Shown: positions 9,976 through 18,368, numbered from the stretch's first letter. The stretch: 36,437 nt of DNA from Microbacterium saccharophilum (GCF_007992455.1 NZ_BKAH01000020.1:1-36437); one strand, 5' to 3'. Notes: generated by a model not told the origin, from the sequence alone. Translations and numbers: made by a program.

Positions 9976-10697
9976 CGGCCTCCTCCGCCGCGCACCAGCG
10001 CGTCGCGCACGACCGGCAGCAGGCGCCGGCTCACCGGCAGCTCGACGTCGCCGACCGACACCGTCGGCTCGGCGCCACCCAGGCGCGCCTCCCCCACCGC
10101 GGCCGTGCTGACCAGGTAGGAGCGGTGGACGCGCACGAAGCCCGCGTCGGCCCAGCGCTGCTCCAGCTCCGAGATCGGGATGCGGACGAGGTGCCCGGGG
10201 CCGTCGTCGCCGTGCAGGCGGGAATAGTCGCCCTGCGCCTGCACCCAGCGCACGTCGCTGCGCCGGACGAACCGCACGGTGGCGCCGACCGTGACGGGCA
10301 GCACCTCGTCGCCCTCGACGGCGCCCTCCGCGCCGAGCTCGATCACCCGGTCCACCGCCCGGCGCAGCCGTTCGACGCGCACCGGCTTGAGGAGGTAATC
10401 CGCTGCGCGCAGGTCGAACGCATCGACCGCGCGCGCGTCGTCCGCCGTGACGAACACGACCGCCGGCGGCTCGGCGAGCGCGCCGAGCGAACGCGCCAGC
10501 TCGAGTCCGGTGAGCCCGGGCATGTGGATGTCGAGGAACGCGACGGCCACGGCGCGCACGGACAGCAGTCGTAGCGCGTCGGCCCCGGACGATGCCGTGA
10601 GGATGTCGCCGATGCGGTCGTCGGCGCGGAGGAGGTGCACCAGCTCGTCGAGCGCGGGACGCTCGTCGTCGGCGACGAGGACGTCGATCGGGGTCAT
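9972..10697 (-). CDS. LytTR-family response regulator
   Basis: The 241-residue protein has a CheY-like receiver at about 1-120, with acidic pair ADDE near residue 9-12, the phosphoacceptor in FLDIHMPG near 57, and the conserved lysine in LLKPV near 106. A LytTR DNA-binding domain follows (VRFVRRSDVRWVQAQGDYSRL, then FVRVHRSYLV). LytTR domains bind direct repeats about two helical turns apart. It lies 9 bases after the sensor kinase gene and overlaps the carrier partner gene. By analogy with BtsSR/YpdAB of enterobacteria, it likely activates carboxylate transporter genes in response to external substrate. A matching repeat pair lies upstream of cstA at 14546-14579. Confidence 0.92.
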   Translation of the reverse strand: MTPIDVLVADDERPALDELVHLLRADDRIGDILTASSGADALRLLSVRAVAVAFLDIHMPGLTGLELARSLGALAEPPAVVFVTADDARAVDAFDLRAADYLLKPVRVERLRRAVDRVIELGAEGAVEGDEVLPVTVGATVRFVRRSDVRWVQAQGDYSRLHGDDGPGHLVRIPISELEQRWADAGFVRVHRSYLVSTAAVGEARLGGAEPTVSVGDVELPVSRRLLPVVRDALVRGGGGR

Positions 10698-10706
10698 GAC
10701 GGCGAC

Positions 10707-11888
10707 TCAGATCGGGTCGAGCGTATGGAGCGGCTGCGACTTGGGGATCCGCATGCGCACCATGGTACCGGCGCCCCTGTTCGTCTCCACGACCAGCCCG
10801 CCGCCCGGACCGTAGAGCTGACGCAGCCGCGTGTCGACGTTGCGGAGCCCGACGTGCGCGCCGTCGTCGCGGGAGGTCAGGAGCGCGCGCAGCGACTCCG
10901 GATCCATCCCCACCCCGTCGTCCTCGACCGTGATCTCGGTGTGGGTAACCTCGTCGTGGGACGCGATCCGGATGCTCCCGCCGCCCTCCCCCGGCTCCAG
11001 CCCGTGCCGCACCGCGTTCTCCACGAGCGGCTGCACCGACAGGAACGGGATGACGGTGGCGAGGGTCTCCGGCGAGATGCGCAGGGTGACGCTGAGCCGG
11101 TCACCGAACCGCGCCCGCTCCAGCTCGAGATACGAGTGGATGCTGCGCAGCTCCTCGGCGACGGTCGTGAACTCGCCTTGCCGGCGGAACGAGTAGCGCG
11201 TGAAGTCGGCGAACTCGAGCACGAGCTCGCGAGCGCGCATCGGGTCGGTGTGGATGAAGGACGCGATCGCGGTGAGCGCGTTGTAGATGAAGTGCGGCGA
11301 GATCTGCGCGCGCAGGGAGCGGAGTTCGGCCTCGGCGAGCGCGGTGCGGGAGGCGTCGAGCTCGCCGAGTTCCAGCTGCGCCGCGCACCATTCGGCGACT
11401 TCGCCGGCGGCGCGGACCAGCGCCGCACGCACCGGCGCCGCGAAGGCGACGACGACGCCGACCACGGTGCCGTCGACCGTGATGGGCGCGCCGACGGCCT
11501 CCAGCTCCCCGCCCGCGCGCCGCGGGAACACCTGGCAGCGTCCGGTCTCGGTGACCCGCGCGGCGATGCGCGCGGCGGAGGCGTCGAGTCCTTCGCCCTG
11601 CCCGTCGGTCGCCACGACCCCGTCGGCGTCGACGAGGGCGACGGCCGTGCTGCCGAGGAGCACGCGCAGGTGCCGCGCCGCGCGCGCTATGTCGGGCGAG
11701 CCGAGGCCGCCGCGGAGGTGCGTGGCGGCGAGGCTCGCGTGGTGCAGCGCGCGGTAGGTGGCCCGCTCCTCGTCGCTGCCGAGCTCCCGCGACCCGCGCG
11801 CCAGCCGCCGCGCGAGCAGCAGGAGCACGGTGAGCGCGATGCCGCCGGCGGCGCCGAGGAGACCGGCGAGCACGACGGAGTCGGTCAT
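10707..11888 (-). CDS. LytS-type sensor histidine kinase
   Basis: The 393-residue kinase has one N-terminal membrane helix (about 5-27), a GAF-like sensor segment (about 55-165), and a His_kinase/HATPase pair. The phosphoacceptor histidine is in the QISPHFIYNAL motif near residue 200. N-box SVQPLVENAVRHGLEPG and G-box DDGVGMDP follow. It lacks the multi-helix 5TM-LYT sensor of LytS/BtsS, so it probably senses something in the cytoplasm through the GAF-like part. ATG 11888 is supported by a TAGGCT box six bases upstream. First gene of the operon with the LytTR regulator, the small membrane protein and the SSS carrier. Confidence 0.9.
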   Translation of the reverse strand: MTDSVVLAGLLGAAGGIALTVLLLLARRLARGSRELGSDEERATYRALHHASLAATHLRGGLGSPDIARAARHLRVLLGSTAVALVDADGVVATDGQGEGLDASAARIAARVTETGRCQVFPRRAGGELEAVGAPITVDGTVVGVVVAFAAPVRAALVRAAGEVAEWCAAQLELGELDASRTALAEAELRSLRAQISPHFIYNALTAIASFIHTDPMRARELVLEFADFTRYSFRRQGEFTTVAEELRSIHSYLELERARFGDRLSVTLRISPETLATVIPFLSVQPLVENAVRHGLEPGEGGGSIRIASHDEVTHTEITVEDDGVGMDPESLRALLTSRDDGAHVGLRNVDTRLRQLYGPGGGLVVETNRGAGTMVRMRIPKSQPLHTLDPI

Positions 11889-11894
11889 GGCGCC

Positions 11895-11900
11895 AGCCTA
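11895..11900 (-). promoter_or_regulatory. -10 box of the kinase-carrier operon
   Basis: TAGGCT on the minus strand, then six bases, then the ATG of the kinase at 11888. This fits a leaderless mRNA for the four-gene operon. No clear -35. Confidence 0.4.
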
Positions 11901-11922
11901 CGGTCGGTGTGCCGGCAGCGCC

Positions 11923-12162
11923 TCAGCAGCACCTCGCGCCGGGGTTGCGGTCCTGGTCGTCCATCTTCTGCCGCCAGAACTGCCGCTCGGTCATCGGCGC
12001 CTCGTCGGGGTGGTGCCGGGTGTGGTGAGCCACGTAGGTCGCGTACGCGGTGTCGCCCATGAGCTCCGTGACGTACCAGCGGATGCCGCGGCCCACCCTC
12101 CCGAGGTGCGCGGCGAGCGCGCGCAGCGGGCCGGGAGCCACGGCATCCGTCCGGTTCGTCAT
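11923..12162 (-). CDS. YbdD/YjiX family protein
   Basis: The 79-residue protein has the core RWYVTELMGDTAYATYVAHH and the ending NPGARCC, which resembles the C-terminus of E. coli YbdD. Genes of this family follow cstA or btsT in many bacteria, as here, 12 bases after the cstA stop on the same strand. The role is unknown but presumably tied to the CstA-type pyruvate/peptide carrier. GGCGGAG at the end of cstA supplies the ribosome site for the ATG at 12162. The terminal cysteine pair could bind a metal or become lipidated; nothing in the sequence decides this. Confidence 0.88.
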   Translation of the reverse strand: MTNRTDAVAPGPLRALAAHLGRVGRGIRWYVTELMGDTAYATYVAHHTRHHPDEAPMTERQFWRQKMDDQDRNPGARCC

Positions 12163-12174
12163 GATCCGCTCCGC

Positions 12175-14463
12175 CTAGTGGGCGGAGGTCGCCTTCCGCT
12201 CGTCGCGCAGCAGCGGCTCCCACCGCTTCTCCAGCTCGCGCTCGGCGGAAGTCGCGAGGAACCCGGCGGGCGCGTACCGGCGGGAGACCACCGCGGCCTC
12301 CTCGGTGTTCTCGCCCCCGCCGCGGCGGATCGCGCCGATGGTGACGACGATCGCCGCGATGATGACGATGATCGCCAGCACCACGAAGATGATCGACAGC
12401 GTCCCCTGCACGGCCGTGTTGCGGATGACGGCCTCCACGACCGCGGGCTCACCCAGGCTGCCGTCACCGGCATCCTGCGCCGCACGGTAGCGGAAGTGGT
12501 TCGCCCAGTAGCCGATCGACGGCACGTCGCTGAAGATCTTGTACATCGACGCCGTGATCGTGACGACGGCCGTGAAGGCGAGCGGGAGGGCGATGATCCA
12601 CAGCCACTTCACGTACGCCCGCCCGCGCTTGGCGACGATCGCCAGCACGACCGACAGCGCGATGGCCGCGAGGAGCTGGTTCGCGATGCCGAACAGCGGG
12701 AAGAACGTGTTGATGCCGCCGAGCGGGTCGGTGACGCCGAGGATCAGGATCGTGCCCCAGCCGGCGACCATGATCGCGGTGGTGATCCACACCCCGGGGC
12801 GCCACGAGACATCACGGAACTTCGGCACCCAGGCGCCGATCGAGTCCTGCAGCATGAAGCGGGCCACGCGCGTCCCGGCGTCGACGGCGGTGAGGATGAA
12901 CAGCGCCTCGAACATGATCGCGAAGTGGTACCAGAACGCCATGAGCGCCTGCCCGCCGAGCGCCTGCTGCATGATGTGCGCGAGTCCGAGCGCGAGGGTC
13001 GGCGCACCACCCGTGCGGGAGACGATGCTCTCCTCCCCGACGGCGGCCGCGGTGCTCGTGAGCATGTCGGGCGTGAGGTTCACGCCCGTGAGGCCCAGCG
13101 AGTTCACGAACGCGACGGCGCCTTCGACCGTGCCTCCGGTGACGGCGGCCGGGGCGTTCATCGCGAAGTAGATGCCCTGGTCGATGGAGATCGCGGCGAC
13201 GAGCGCCATGATCGCGACGAAGGACTCCATGAGCATGCCGCCGTACCCGATGAAGCGCGTCTGACGCTCCTTCTCCACGAGCTTGGGGGTCGTGCCGGAG
13301 GCGATGAGGGCGTGGAAGCCGGACAGCGCACCGCAGGCGATCGTCACGAAGAGGAACGGGAACAGCGGGCCGGCGAACACCGGGCCCATGCCGTTCTCGC
13401 CGAAGACCGACACCGCCGGGACGGTGATCTCCGGGCGCACGAGGACGATCGCGCCGGCGAGCATCACGATGACGCCGATCTTCATGAACGTCGACAGGTA
13501 GTCGCGGGGGGCGAGCAGCAGCCACACCGGGAGGACCGCGGCGATGAAGCCGTAGATGATGATGCCCCACGCGATGGTCGTGCGGTCGAGGTGGAAGATC
13601 GCCTGGCCCCACTCGGTGCCGGCGACCCAGCCGCCGCCGATGATGGCGGCCATGAGCAGCACGAAGCCGATGAGGGAGACCTCGGTGACCTTGCCGGGGC
13701 GGAGATAGCGCAGGTACACGCCCATGAAGAGGGCGATCGGGATCGTCATCGCGACGCTGAAGACACCCCACGGGCTCTCGCCGAGCGCGTTGACGACGAC
13801 GAGGGCGAGGATCGCGACGATGATCAGCATGATCAGCAGCGATGCGATGATCGCGGCGGTGCCGCCGATGCGGCCGAGTTCCTGACGCGCCATCTGGCCG
13901 ATCGTGCGGCCGCCGCGGCGCATCGAGAAGAAGAGGACCGTGTAGTCCTGCACGGCGCCGGCGAGCACGACGCCGACGATGATCCAGATGGTCCCCGGGA
14001 GGAAGCCCATCTGCGCCGCGAGCACCGGTCCGACGAGGGGACCGGCGCCGGCGATCGCGGCGAAGTGGTGGCCGTAGAGCACGCGCCGGTCGGTGGGGAC
14101 GTAGTCCTTGCCGTCCTGGCGCACCTCGCCGGGCGTCGCCCGGTTGTCGTCGGGGCGCGTGATGTAGCGCTCGATGACCTTCGAGTAGAAGCGGTAGCCG
14201 ATGAGGTAGGTGCACACGGCGGCGAACACGAACCAGATCGCGTTGACGGTCTCGCCGCGCACGATCGCGAGCATCGTCCAGGCCACGGCGCCGAGCAGGG
14301 CGATCGCGGCCCACAGGATGATCTTCGGCAGCGTCCAGCGGGCGGCCTTCTCCTCGTGCTCGGCAGGGAGAGCCACCGGGGGGAGGTTCGGGTCGGGGGT
14401 GAGGTCGGGCTCATCGTGGGCGAACCCCGGGGCGCGCCCGGGGCGCGCAGAAGGTGCAGTCAT
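12175..14463 (-). CDS. cstA: CstA-family carbon starvation / pyruvate carrier
   Basis: The 762-residue integral membrane protein matches the CstA family along its length: RPDDNRATPGEVRQDGKDYVPTDRRVLYGHHFAAIAGAGPLVGPVLAAQMGF-type N-terminal region (around 105-155), GALSGFHALIASGTTPK, and NTFFPLFGIANQLLAAIAL. About sixteen hydrophobic helices are seen. Relatives import pyruvate (BtsT, CstA) or peptides during carbon limitation. ATG 14463 is preceded by GAGGAGA at good spacing; the longer frame to 14598 runs into the regulatory region. It is followed by the YbdD/YjiX gene and lies next to the LytS/LytTR pair. Regulation by that pair is inferred from the direct repeats upstream. Confidence 0.95.
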   Translation of the reverse strand: MTAPSARPGRAPGFAHDEPDLTPDPNLPPVALPAEHEEKAARWTLPKIILWAAIALLGAVAWTMLAIVRGETVNAIWFVFAAVCTYLIGYRFYSKVIERYITRPDDNRATPGEVRQDGKDYVPTDRRVLYGHHFAAIAGAGPLVGPVLAAQMGFLPGTIWIIVGVVLAGAVQDYTVLFFSMRRGGRTIGQMARQELGRIGGTAAIIASLLIMLIIVAILALVVVNALGESPWGVFSVAMTIPIALFMGVYLRYLRPGKVTEVSLIGFVLLMAAIIGGGWVAGTEWGQAIFHLDRTTIAWGIIIYGFIAAVLPVWLLLAPRDYLSTFMKIGVIVMLAGAIVLVRPEITVPAVSVFGENGMGPVFAGPLFPFLFVTIACGALSGFHALIASGTTPKLVEKERQTRFIGYGGMLMESFVAIMALVAAISIDQGIYFAMNAPAAVTGGTVEGAVAFVNSLGLTGVNLTPDMLTSTAAAVGEESIVSRTGGAPTLALGLAHIMQQALGGQALMAFWYHFAIMFEALFILTAVDAGTRVARFMLQDSIGAWVPKFRDVSWRPGVWITTAIMVAGWGTILILGVTDPLGGINTFFPLFGIANQLLAAIALSVVLAIVAKRGRAYVKWLWIIALPLAFTAVVTITASMYKIFSDVPSIGYWANHFRYRAAQDAGDGSLGEPAVVEAVIRNTAVQGTLSIIFVVLAIIVIIAAIVVTIGAIRRGGGENTEEAAVVSRRYAPAGFLATSAERELEKRWEPLLRDERKATSAH

Positions 14464-14498
14464 CGGATCTCCTCGTCGGCGCATCGTTGCGTGCTGAC

Positions 14499-14504
14499 AG
14501 GCTA
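14499..14504 (-). promoter_or_regulatory. -10 box of cstA
   Basis: TAGCCT on the minus strand would give a transcript starting near 14492 and a leader of about 28 bases that includes GAGGAGA. No good -35 is present, consistent with dependence on an activator. Confidence 0.4.
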
Positions 14505-14545
14505 GGAACCCCCGCCGCCGCGTGCCGCGTGCGATCGCGTGGGCT

Positions 14546-14579
14546 GCGACGAGCGGCGGTGACGGCGCGACGAGCGGCG
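14546..14579. promoter_or_regulatory. Candidate LytTR binding site: 13-bp direct repeat, 21-bp period
   Basis: GCGACGAGCGGCG occurs at 14546-14558 and again, without mismatch, at 14567-14579. The period of 21 bp is two helical turns, the layout used by LytTR regulators. The pair lies 41 to 75 bases upstream of the cstA -10 box, a normal activator position. The same region also precedes the plus-strand GNAT gene. Confidence 0.45.
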
Positions 14580-14611
14580 TCCGAGCCTGGCGGAACACGG
14601 GGGCCGCCGCC

Positions 14612-14617
14612 TACGTT
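14612..14617 (+). promoter_or_regulatory. -10 box of the GNAT-pirin pair
   Basis: TACGTT lies 25 bases before the GTG at 14643. The ribosome site AGAGGAG is at 14631-14637, so this would be a short leadered transcript. The -35 is weak. Confidence 0.4.
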
Positions 14618-14642
14618 GGAGTCAGCGACGAGAGGAGCCGCT

Positions 14643-14984
14643 GTGACGGACGACGCCGAGATCACCGTGACCCGCAACGACGAGAAGGGTCGCTACGAGA
14701 TCCACCTCGACGAGACGATCGCCGGTTTCACCGAGTTCCTGCCCGACCGCCATGGGCGTCTCGTGTTCCCGCACACCGAGATCGACCACGCCTTCGCGGG
14801 GCGCGGGCTCGCCACCATCCTCGTCGGCCGGGCGCTCGCGGATGCCGCGGCCCGGGGCGAGACGGTGGTGCCGGTCTGCCCGTTCATCGTGAAGTACCTG
14901 CACAAGAACGAGGTCGACGGACTCGACGTGTACTGGCGTCCCACCGTGGACGAGAGCGGCAGCGACGCGATCGAGCGGGTATGA
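14643..14984 (+). CDS. Small GNAT-fold N-acetyltransferase (YjdJ/Yidj-type, DUF4442-free)
   Basis: The 113-residue protein belongs to the short single-domain acetyltransferase group (COG2388-like): RYEIHLDETIAGFTEFLPD, then HTEIDHAFAGRGLATILVGRALADA, where GRGLA is the acetyl-CoA pyrophosphate loop, and VCPFIVKYLHKN at the end. These proteins are about 90-110 residues long, so it is complete. Substrate unknown. The GTG start follows AGAGGAG by five bases. Its TGA overlaps the pirin ATG (ATGA), so the two are co-translated. Confidence 0.88.
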   Translation: MTDDAEITVTRNDEKGRYEIHLDETIAGFTEFLPDRHGRLVFPHTEIDHAFAGRGLATILVGRALADAAARGETVVPVCPFIVKYLHKNEVDGLDVYWRPTVDESGSDAIERV

Positions 14985-15949
14985 CCCGCCTGGACAGCGG
15001 CCCCGAGGAACGGGAGGCCCCGCCGGCGTGCGACGGCCCCCGCGCCCTGCTGCTGTCCGCGCGCGAGGTGCCGCTAGGCGGGGTGCGGGCCATGACGGTG
15101 CACCGGAGCCTGCCGCAGCGCGACCTGCCGATGGTGGGCGCATGGTGTTTCGTGGACCGGTTCGGTCCCCAGGTCACGCGCATGCGCGTCGAACCGCACC
15201 CGCACATCGGGTTGCAGACCGTCACCTGGCCGTTCATCGGGCAGGTGCGGCATCGGGATGCCGTCGGCAGCGACGTCGTCGTGACGCGCGGCGCGCTGAA
15301 CCTCATGACGAGCGGCGCCGGCATCGTGCACTCGGAGTACTCGATCGGCGAGGACCCCGCGCCGCTGGACGCCCTGCAGCTGTGGGTCGCGCTGCCGGAG
15401 TCGCGGCGCCACGGCGCACCCGCGTTCGAGCGGCACGAGGATCTGCCGATCGTCGAGCTGGGTGACGGGGCCGTCGCGGCGGTCGTCGTCGGCGAGCTGG
15501 CCGGGTCGTCGTCGCCCGCCACGATGTACACGCCCATCGTGGGCGCCGAGATCTTCCTGCCGGCGGGCGCCCGGGTCACCGTGCCGTTGCACGCCGAGTG
15601 GGAGTATGCGCTGCTCGGTGTCGACGGGAGCAGCGCCGTGTTCGCCGACGACGAGCCCACCGTCCTTCCCGAGGGTGGTCTGCTCTACCTCGGCATCCAC
15701 CGCGACGCGATCGAGATCCGCGTCGAACGTGACACGACCGTGTTCCTGATCGGCGGCGAGCCGTTCGAGGACGACATCGTCATGTGGTGGAACTTCGTGG
15801 CGCGCACCCACGAGGAGATCGTCGACGCCCGCGAGGCATGGGAATCCGGCGCCCCGCGGTTCGGCCATGTCGTCGGGCACGGTGACGAGCGCATCCCCGC
15901 GCCGCCGCTCCCGGGGGTCCGCTTGACGCGGCGGCGCCGCCGCGCCTGA
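14981..15949 (+). CDS. Pirin family protein
   Basis: The 322-residue bicupin has the pirin signature: the metal ligands in EPHPHIGLQTVTW (two histidines near 69 and 71) and in SGAGIVHSE (His and Glu near 115-117). The C-terminal pirin cupin with LIGGEPFEDDIVMWWNFVARTHEEI is intact. Pirins bind iron or another metal and are variously reported as redox-sensing co-regulators or quercetinase-like dioxygenases; which applies here cannot be read from the sequence. It overlaps the GNAT gene by ATGA. The C-terminus ends in a basic stretch of arginines. Confidence 0.93.
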   Translation: MTRLDSGPEEREAPPACDGPRALLLSAREVPLGGVRAMTVHRSLPQRDLPMVGAWCFVDRFGPQVTRMRVEPHPHIGLQTVTWPFIGQVRHRDAVGSDVVVTRGALNLMTSGAGIVHSEYSIGEDPAPLDALQLWVALPESRRHGAPAFERHEDLPIVELGDGAVAAVVVGELAGSSSPATMYTPIVGAEIFLPAGARVTVPLHAEWEYALLGVDGSSAVFADDEPTVLPEGGLLYLGIHRDAIEIRVERDTTVFLIGGEPFEDDIVMWWNFVARTHEEIVDAREAWESGAPRFGHVVGHGDERIPAPPLPGVRLTRRRRRA

Positions 15950-15996
15950 CCGGGTTTTCCCCGGTGCCCGCCGTCCGGCGGCGCCGTCGCCGCGAC

Positions 15997-16002
15997 TACG
16001 CT
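15997..16002 (+). promoter_or_regulatory. -10 box of the ECF S-component gene
   Basis: TACGCT followed by GGAGGC and then the GTG start at 16009. GGAGG is too close to the start to act as a normal ribosome site, so a leaderless transcript is more likely. Confidence 0.45.
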
Positions 16003-16008
16003 GGAGGC

Positions 16009-16569
16009 GTGCCTGCGGCATCCCGACTCTCCACGCGCGTTCTCCTCGTCTGCGCGGCGATCGGCGTCGCCACGGGGCTGCTCACCGTCGTCGCCGGCTA
16101 CGTCAGCGCTCCGGTGTGGGCCATCCTGCCGATCGTCTACGGCCTGGTCCTCGGCGCGCACGTCGTGCCCGGTGTCATCGCGCAGGCGCTGCTGCGGATG
16201 CCGTGGGTGGCCCTCGTCACCCACCTGCTCGCCGGGATCGTCGCGAGCGCGTTCGCCCCGCAGTGGGTGGGCCGCTACCTCGGCATGGCGCTGCTCATCG
16301 GGAGTCTGCAGGAAGGCGTCGCGGCCCTCACCCGCTACCGCCACTGGGAGGGCTGGCGGTTCTTCATCTCCGCCGTCGTCGTGGGGGTGGTCCTCGTCAT
16401 CGGGATGGGCTTCGCCCTGGATGCCGGCAAGCTCGTGCCGTGGGCGCTCGCCGTCTTCTACGCGCTCCTCATCCTCGGCCCCGTCCTCTGGACCTTCGTG
16501 GGGCTCGCGATCGGCAGCGGCCTGCGCCGCGCCGGCGTGGCCCGCACGACGGTTGGAGTGCGCGGGTAG
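16009..16569 (+). CDS. ECF transporter S component, YkoE-like
   Basis: The 186-residue protein has five to six hydrophobic helices. The segment LIGSLQEGVAALTRYRHWEGWRFF, seen around residues 101-122, resembles the YkoE family of thiamine-precursor (hydroxymethylpyrimidine or thiamine) binding subunits. The gene order S, fused double ATPase, T is the same as ykoE-ykoD-ykoC. The substrate is therefore most likely a thiamine-related compound, but this is inference: no thiamine riboswitch is seen upstream. The GTG start is supported by the -10 box at 15997 and by membrane topology, since the longer frame to 15964 adds only arginines. Confidence 0.78.
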   Translation: MPAASRLSTRVLLVCAAIGVATGLLTVVAGYVSAPVWAILPIVYGLVLGAHVVPGVIAQALLRMPWVALVTHLLAGIVASAFAPQWVGRYLGMALLIGSLQEGVAALTRYRHWEGWRFFISAVVVGVVLVIGMGFALDAGKLVPWALAVFYALLILGPVLWTFVGLAIGSGLRRAGVARTTVGVRG

Positions 16570-16582
16570 GCCCGGCTACGTT
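16553..16582 (+). promoter_or_regulatory. Promoter before the ECF ATPase gene
   Basis: TTGGAG at 16553-16558 and TACGTT at 16577-16582 are separated by 18 bases. It lies over the end of the S-component gene and could give the ATPase and T genes transcription of their own. Confidence 0.5.
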
Positions 16583-16613
16583 GGGAGGACCTCCGCCCGA
16601 CGCTTGGACATCC

Positions 16614-18368
16614 GTGACCCCGCTCGCCTCCGGTGCGCCCGACGTGTCCGGCGCCCCCGCTCCGCTCGCGCGGGTGCGGAACCTGGGCGTCCGCCACGAC
16701 GACGCGCTCGCCGCGACGCCGGCCGATGCGTCCCTGGAGATCCGGCCCGGCGAGGTCGTGCTGCTGCTGGGGCCGAGCGGGTCCGGGAAGTCCACGCTCG
16801 CCCTGACGCTCAACGGGCTCATCCCGCACGCCGTCCCCGCCGAGGTCACCGGCACCGTCGAGATCGCGGGGCTCGACACCCGGACCACGCCGGTCTCCGT
16901 GCTGAGCACGCACGTGGGGATGGTGTTCCAGGATCCCGATGCCCAGCTCGTGACGGGCACGGTGCTCGACGAGGTCGCGTTCGGCCCGGAGAATCTGCGG
17001 CTCCCGGTCGCCGAGGTGCTCGCGCGCAGCGAGGCCGCCCTCCGGCAGGTGGGCCTGTGGGAGCGGCGCGCCGAGAACCCCGACCGGCTCTCCGGCGGCG
17101 GCCGGCAGCGGCTCGCGATCGCCTGCGCGCTGGCGATGGGGTCGCCGCTGCTCGTGCTCGATGAGCCGACCGCCAACCTCGACCCGGCCGGCATCGAGGA
17201 TGTCTACCTCGCGCTGCACGATCTCGTCCGCCACCCCGACGGCACGACGCGCGACCGTGCGATCCTCCTCATCGAGCACAACCTCGACGCCGCGGTCGCG
17301 CTCACCGACCGTGTCGTGGCGCTCGACGCCGAGGGGCGGACGGTCGCGGACGGCTCGGTCGACGAGGTGCTCCGCGGTCGTGCGGAGGAGCTGCATGCGA
17401 TGGGCGTCTGGCTGCCGATCTCCACCCTCGCGGCGCTGCGCCTGCGCAGGGCCGGGTGGGTGTTCGAGCGGCTGCCGCTCACCCCGGACGAGCTGCGCGC
17501 CGCGGTGAGCGCGGGCGCGGGACCGGTGACGGCGCCGCCGGCCGCTGTCGCACCGGCGCCTGTGGGCGAGCCGATCGTGGACGTGCGCGGCCTGACCCTG
17601 CGACGCGGTCGCCACGACGTGCTGCACGGGGTGGACCTCACGGTCGGCGCCGGTGAGTTCGTGGCCGTGGTCGGTGCGAACGGGGCCGGCAAGACGAGCC
17701 TCGTCCAGGCGATCGCCGGCGTCGTCCCGGTGCCGCGCGGCACGGTCCGCGTCGGCGGTGTCGACGTCGCGCGCACCGATGCGCGGGCGCTGTCGCGGCG
17801 GATCGGGTTCGTGTTCCAGAACCCCGAGCACCAGTTCATCGCGCACACGGTCTTCGACGAGATCGCCCACGGGCTGCGCCGCCAGAAGCTTCCCGAGGAG
17901 GAGGTGCGCACCCGCACCACCGAGGTGCTCCGCCGCTTCGGGCTCGAGGACAAGTCCGGCCAGCATCCGTTCCTCCTCTCCGGCGGGCAGAAGCGCCGCC
18001 TGTCGGTGGGAACCGCGCTCGTCGCCGGGGCGCCGGTCCTCGTCCTGGACGAACCGACGTTCGGGCAGGATCGGGCCCGCGCCGAGGAACTGCTCCGGCT
18101 CCTCCGCGATCTGCAGGATGCCGGGACGACGATCATCGTCGTCACCCACGACATGCAGCTCGTCACCGAGTACGCGACGCGGACGGTCGTGCTCCTCGAC
18201 GGACGGGTGCGGGCAGATGCCGCGACGGCCGAGGTCTTCGCCGACGAGGCCCTGTTGCGCTCGGCCGGGCTCCGGCTCCCGCCGTTGCGTGAGGCGCTGC
18301 GCGGCGTGGCGCACCCGGCCCTCGCGGGCGCCGTCCGCCTCGCCGACCTGCCGGGTGGTGCCGCATGA
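16614..18368 (+). CDS. ECF transporter fused ATP-binding protein (two ATPase domains), YkoD-like
   Basis: The 584-residue protein contains two ABC ATPase domains in tandem. Domain 1 has Walker A GPSGSGKS at 53-60, signature LSGGGRQRL and Walker B VLDEPTANLD near 181-190. Domain 2 has GANGAGKT near 353-360, signature LSGGQKRR and VLDEPTFGQD. Both are intact, so each can bind ATP; the first signature has a Gly in place of Gln. It powers the importer made with the S subunit upstream and the T subunit downstream at the inner face of the membrane. The GTG at 16614 is the first start after the promoter at 16553-16582. Its stop overlaps the T gene start (ATGA). Confidence 0.93.
   Translation: MTPLASGAPDVSGAPAPLARVRNLGVRHDDALAATPADASLEIRPGEVVLLLGPSGSGKSTLALTLNGLIPHAVPAEVTGTVEIAGLDTRTTPVSVLSTHVGMVFQDPDAQLVTGTVLDEVAFGPENLRLPVAEVLARSEAALRQVGLWERRAENPDRLSGGGRQRLAIACALAMGSPLLVLDEPTANLDPAGIEDVYLALHDLVRHPDGTTRDRAILLIEHNLDAAVALTDRVVALDAEGRTVADGSVDEVLRGRAEELHAMGVWLPISTLAALRLRRAGWVFERLPLTPDELRAAVSAGAGPVTAPPAAVAPAPVGEPIVDVRGLTLRRGRHDVLHGVDLTVGAGEFVAVVGANGAGKTSLVQAIAGVVPVPRGTVRVGGVDVARTDARALSRRIGFVFQNPEHQFIAHTVFDEIAHGLRRQKLPEEEVRTRTTEVLRRFGLEDKSGQHPFLLSGGQKRRLSVGTALVAGAPVLVLDEPTFGQDRARAEELLRLLRDLQDAGTTIIVVTHDMQLVTEYATRTVVLLDGRVRADAATAEVFADEALLRSAGLRLPPLREALRGVAHPALAGAVRLADLPGGAA

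Noticed and set aside
11758..14505. A 915-codon plus-strand frame opposite cstA and the kinase
   Set aside because: Composition is His/Arg/Asp-rich shadow type; cstA is clear on the other strand.
15950..16613. Thiamine riboswitch before the ECF genes
   Set aside because: No conserved thiamine-element core was seen, and the S gene looks leaderless.
16458..18314. A 618-codon minus-strand frame opposite the ECF ATPase
   Set aside because: Shadow of the double ATPase gene; no recognisable motif.
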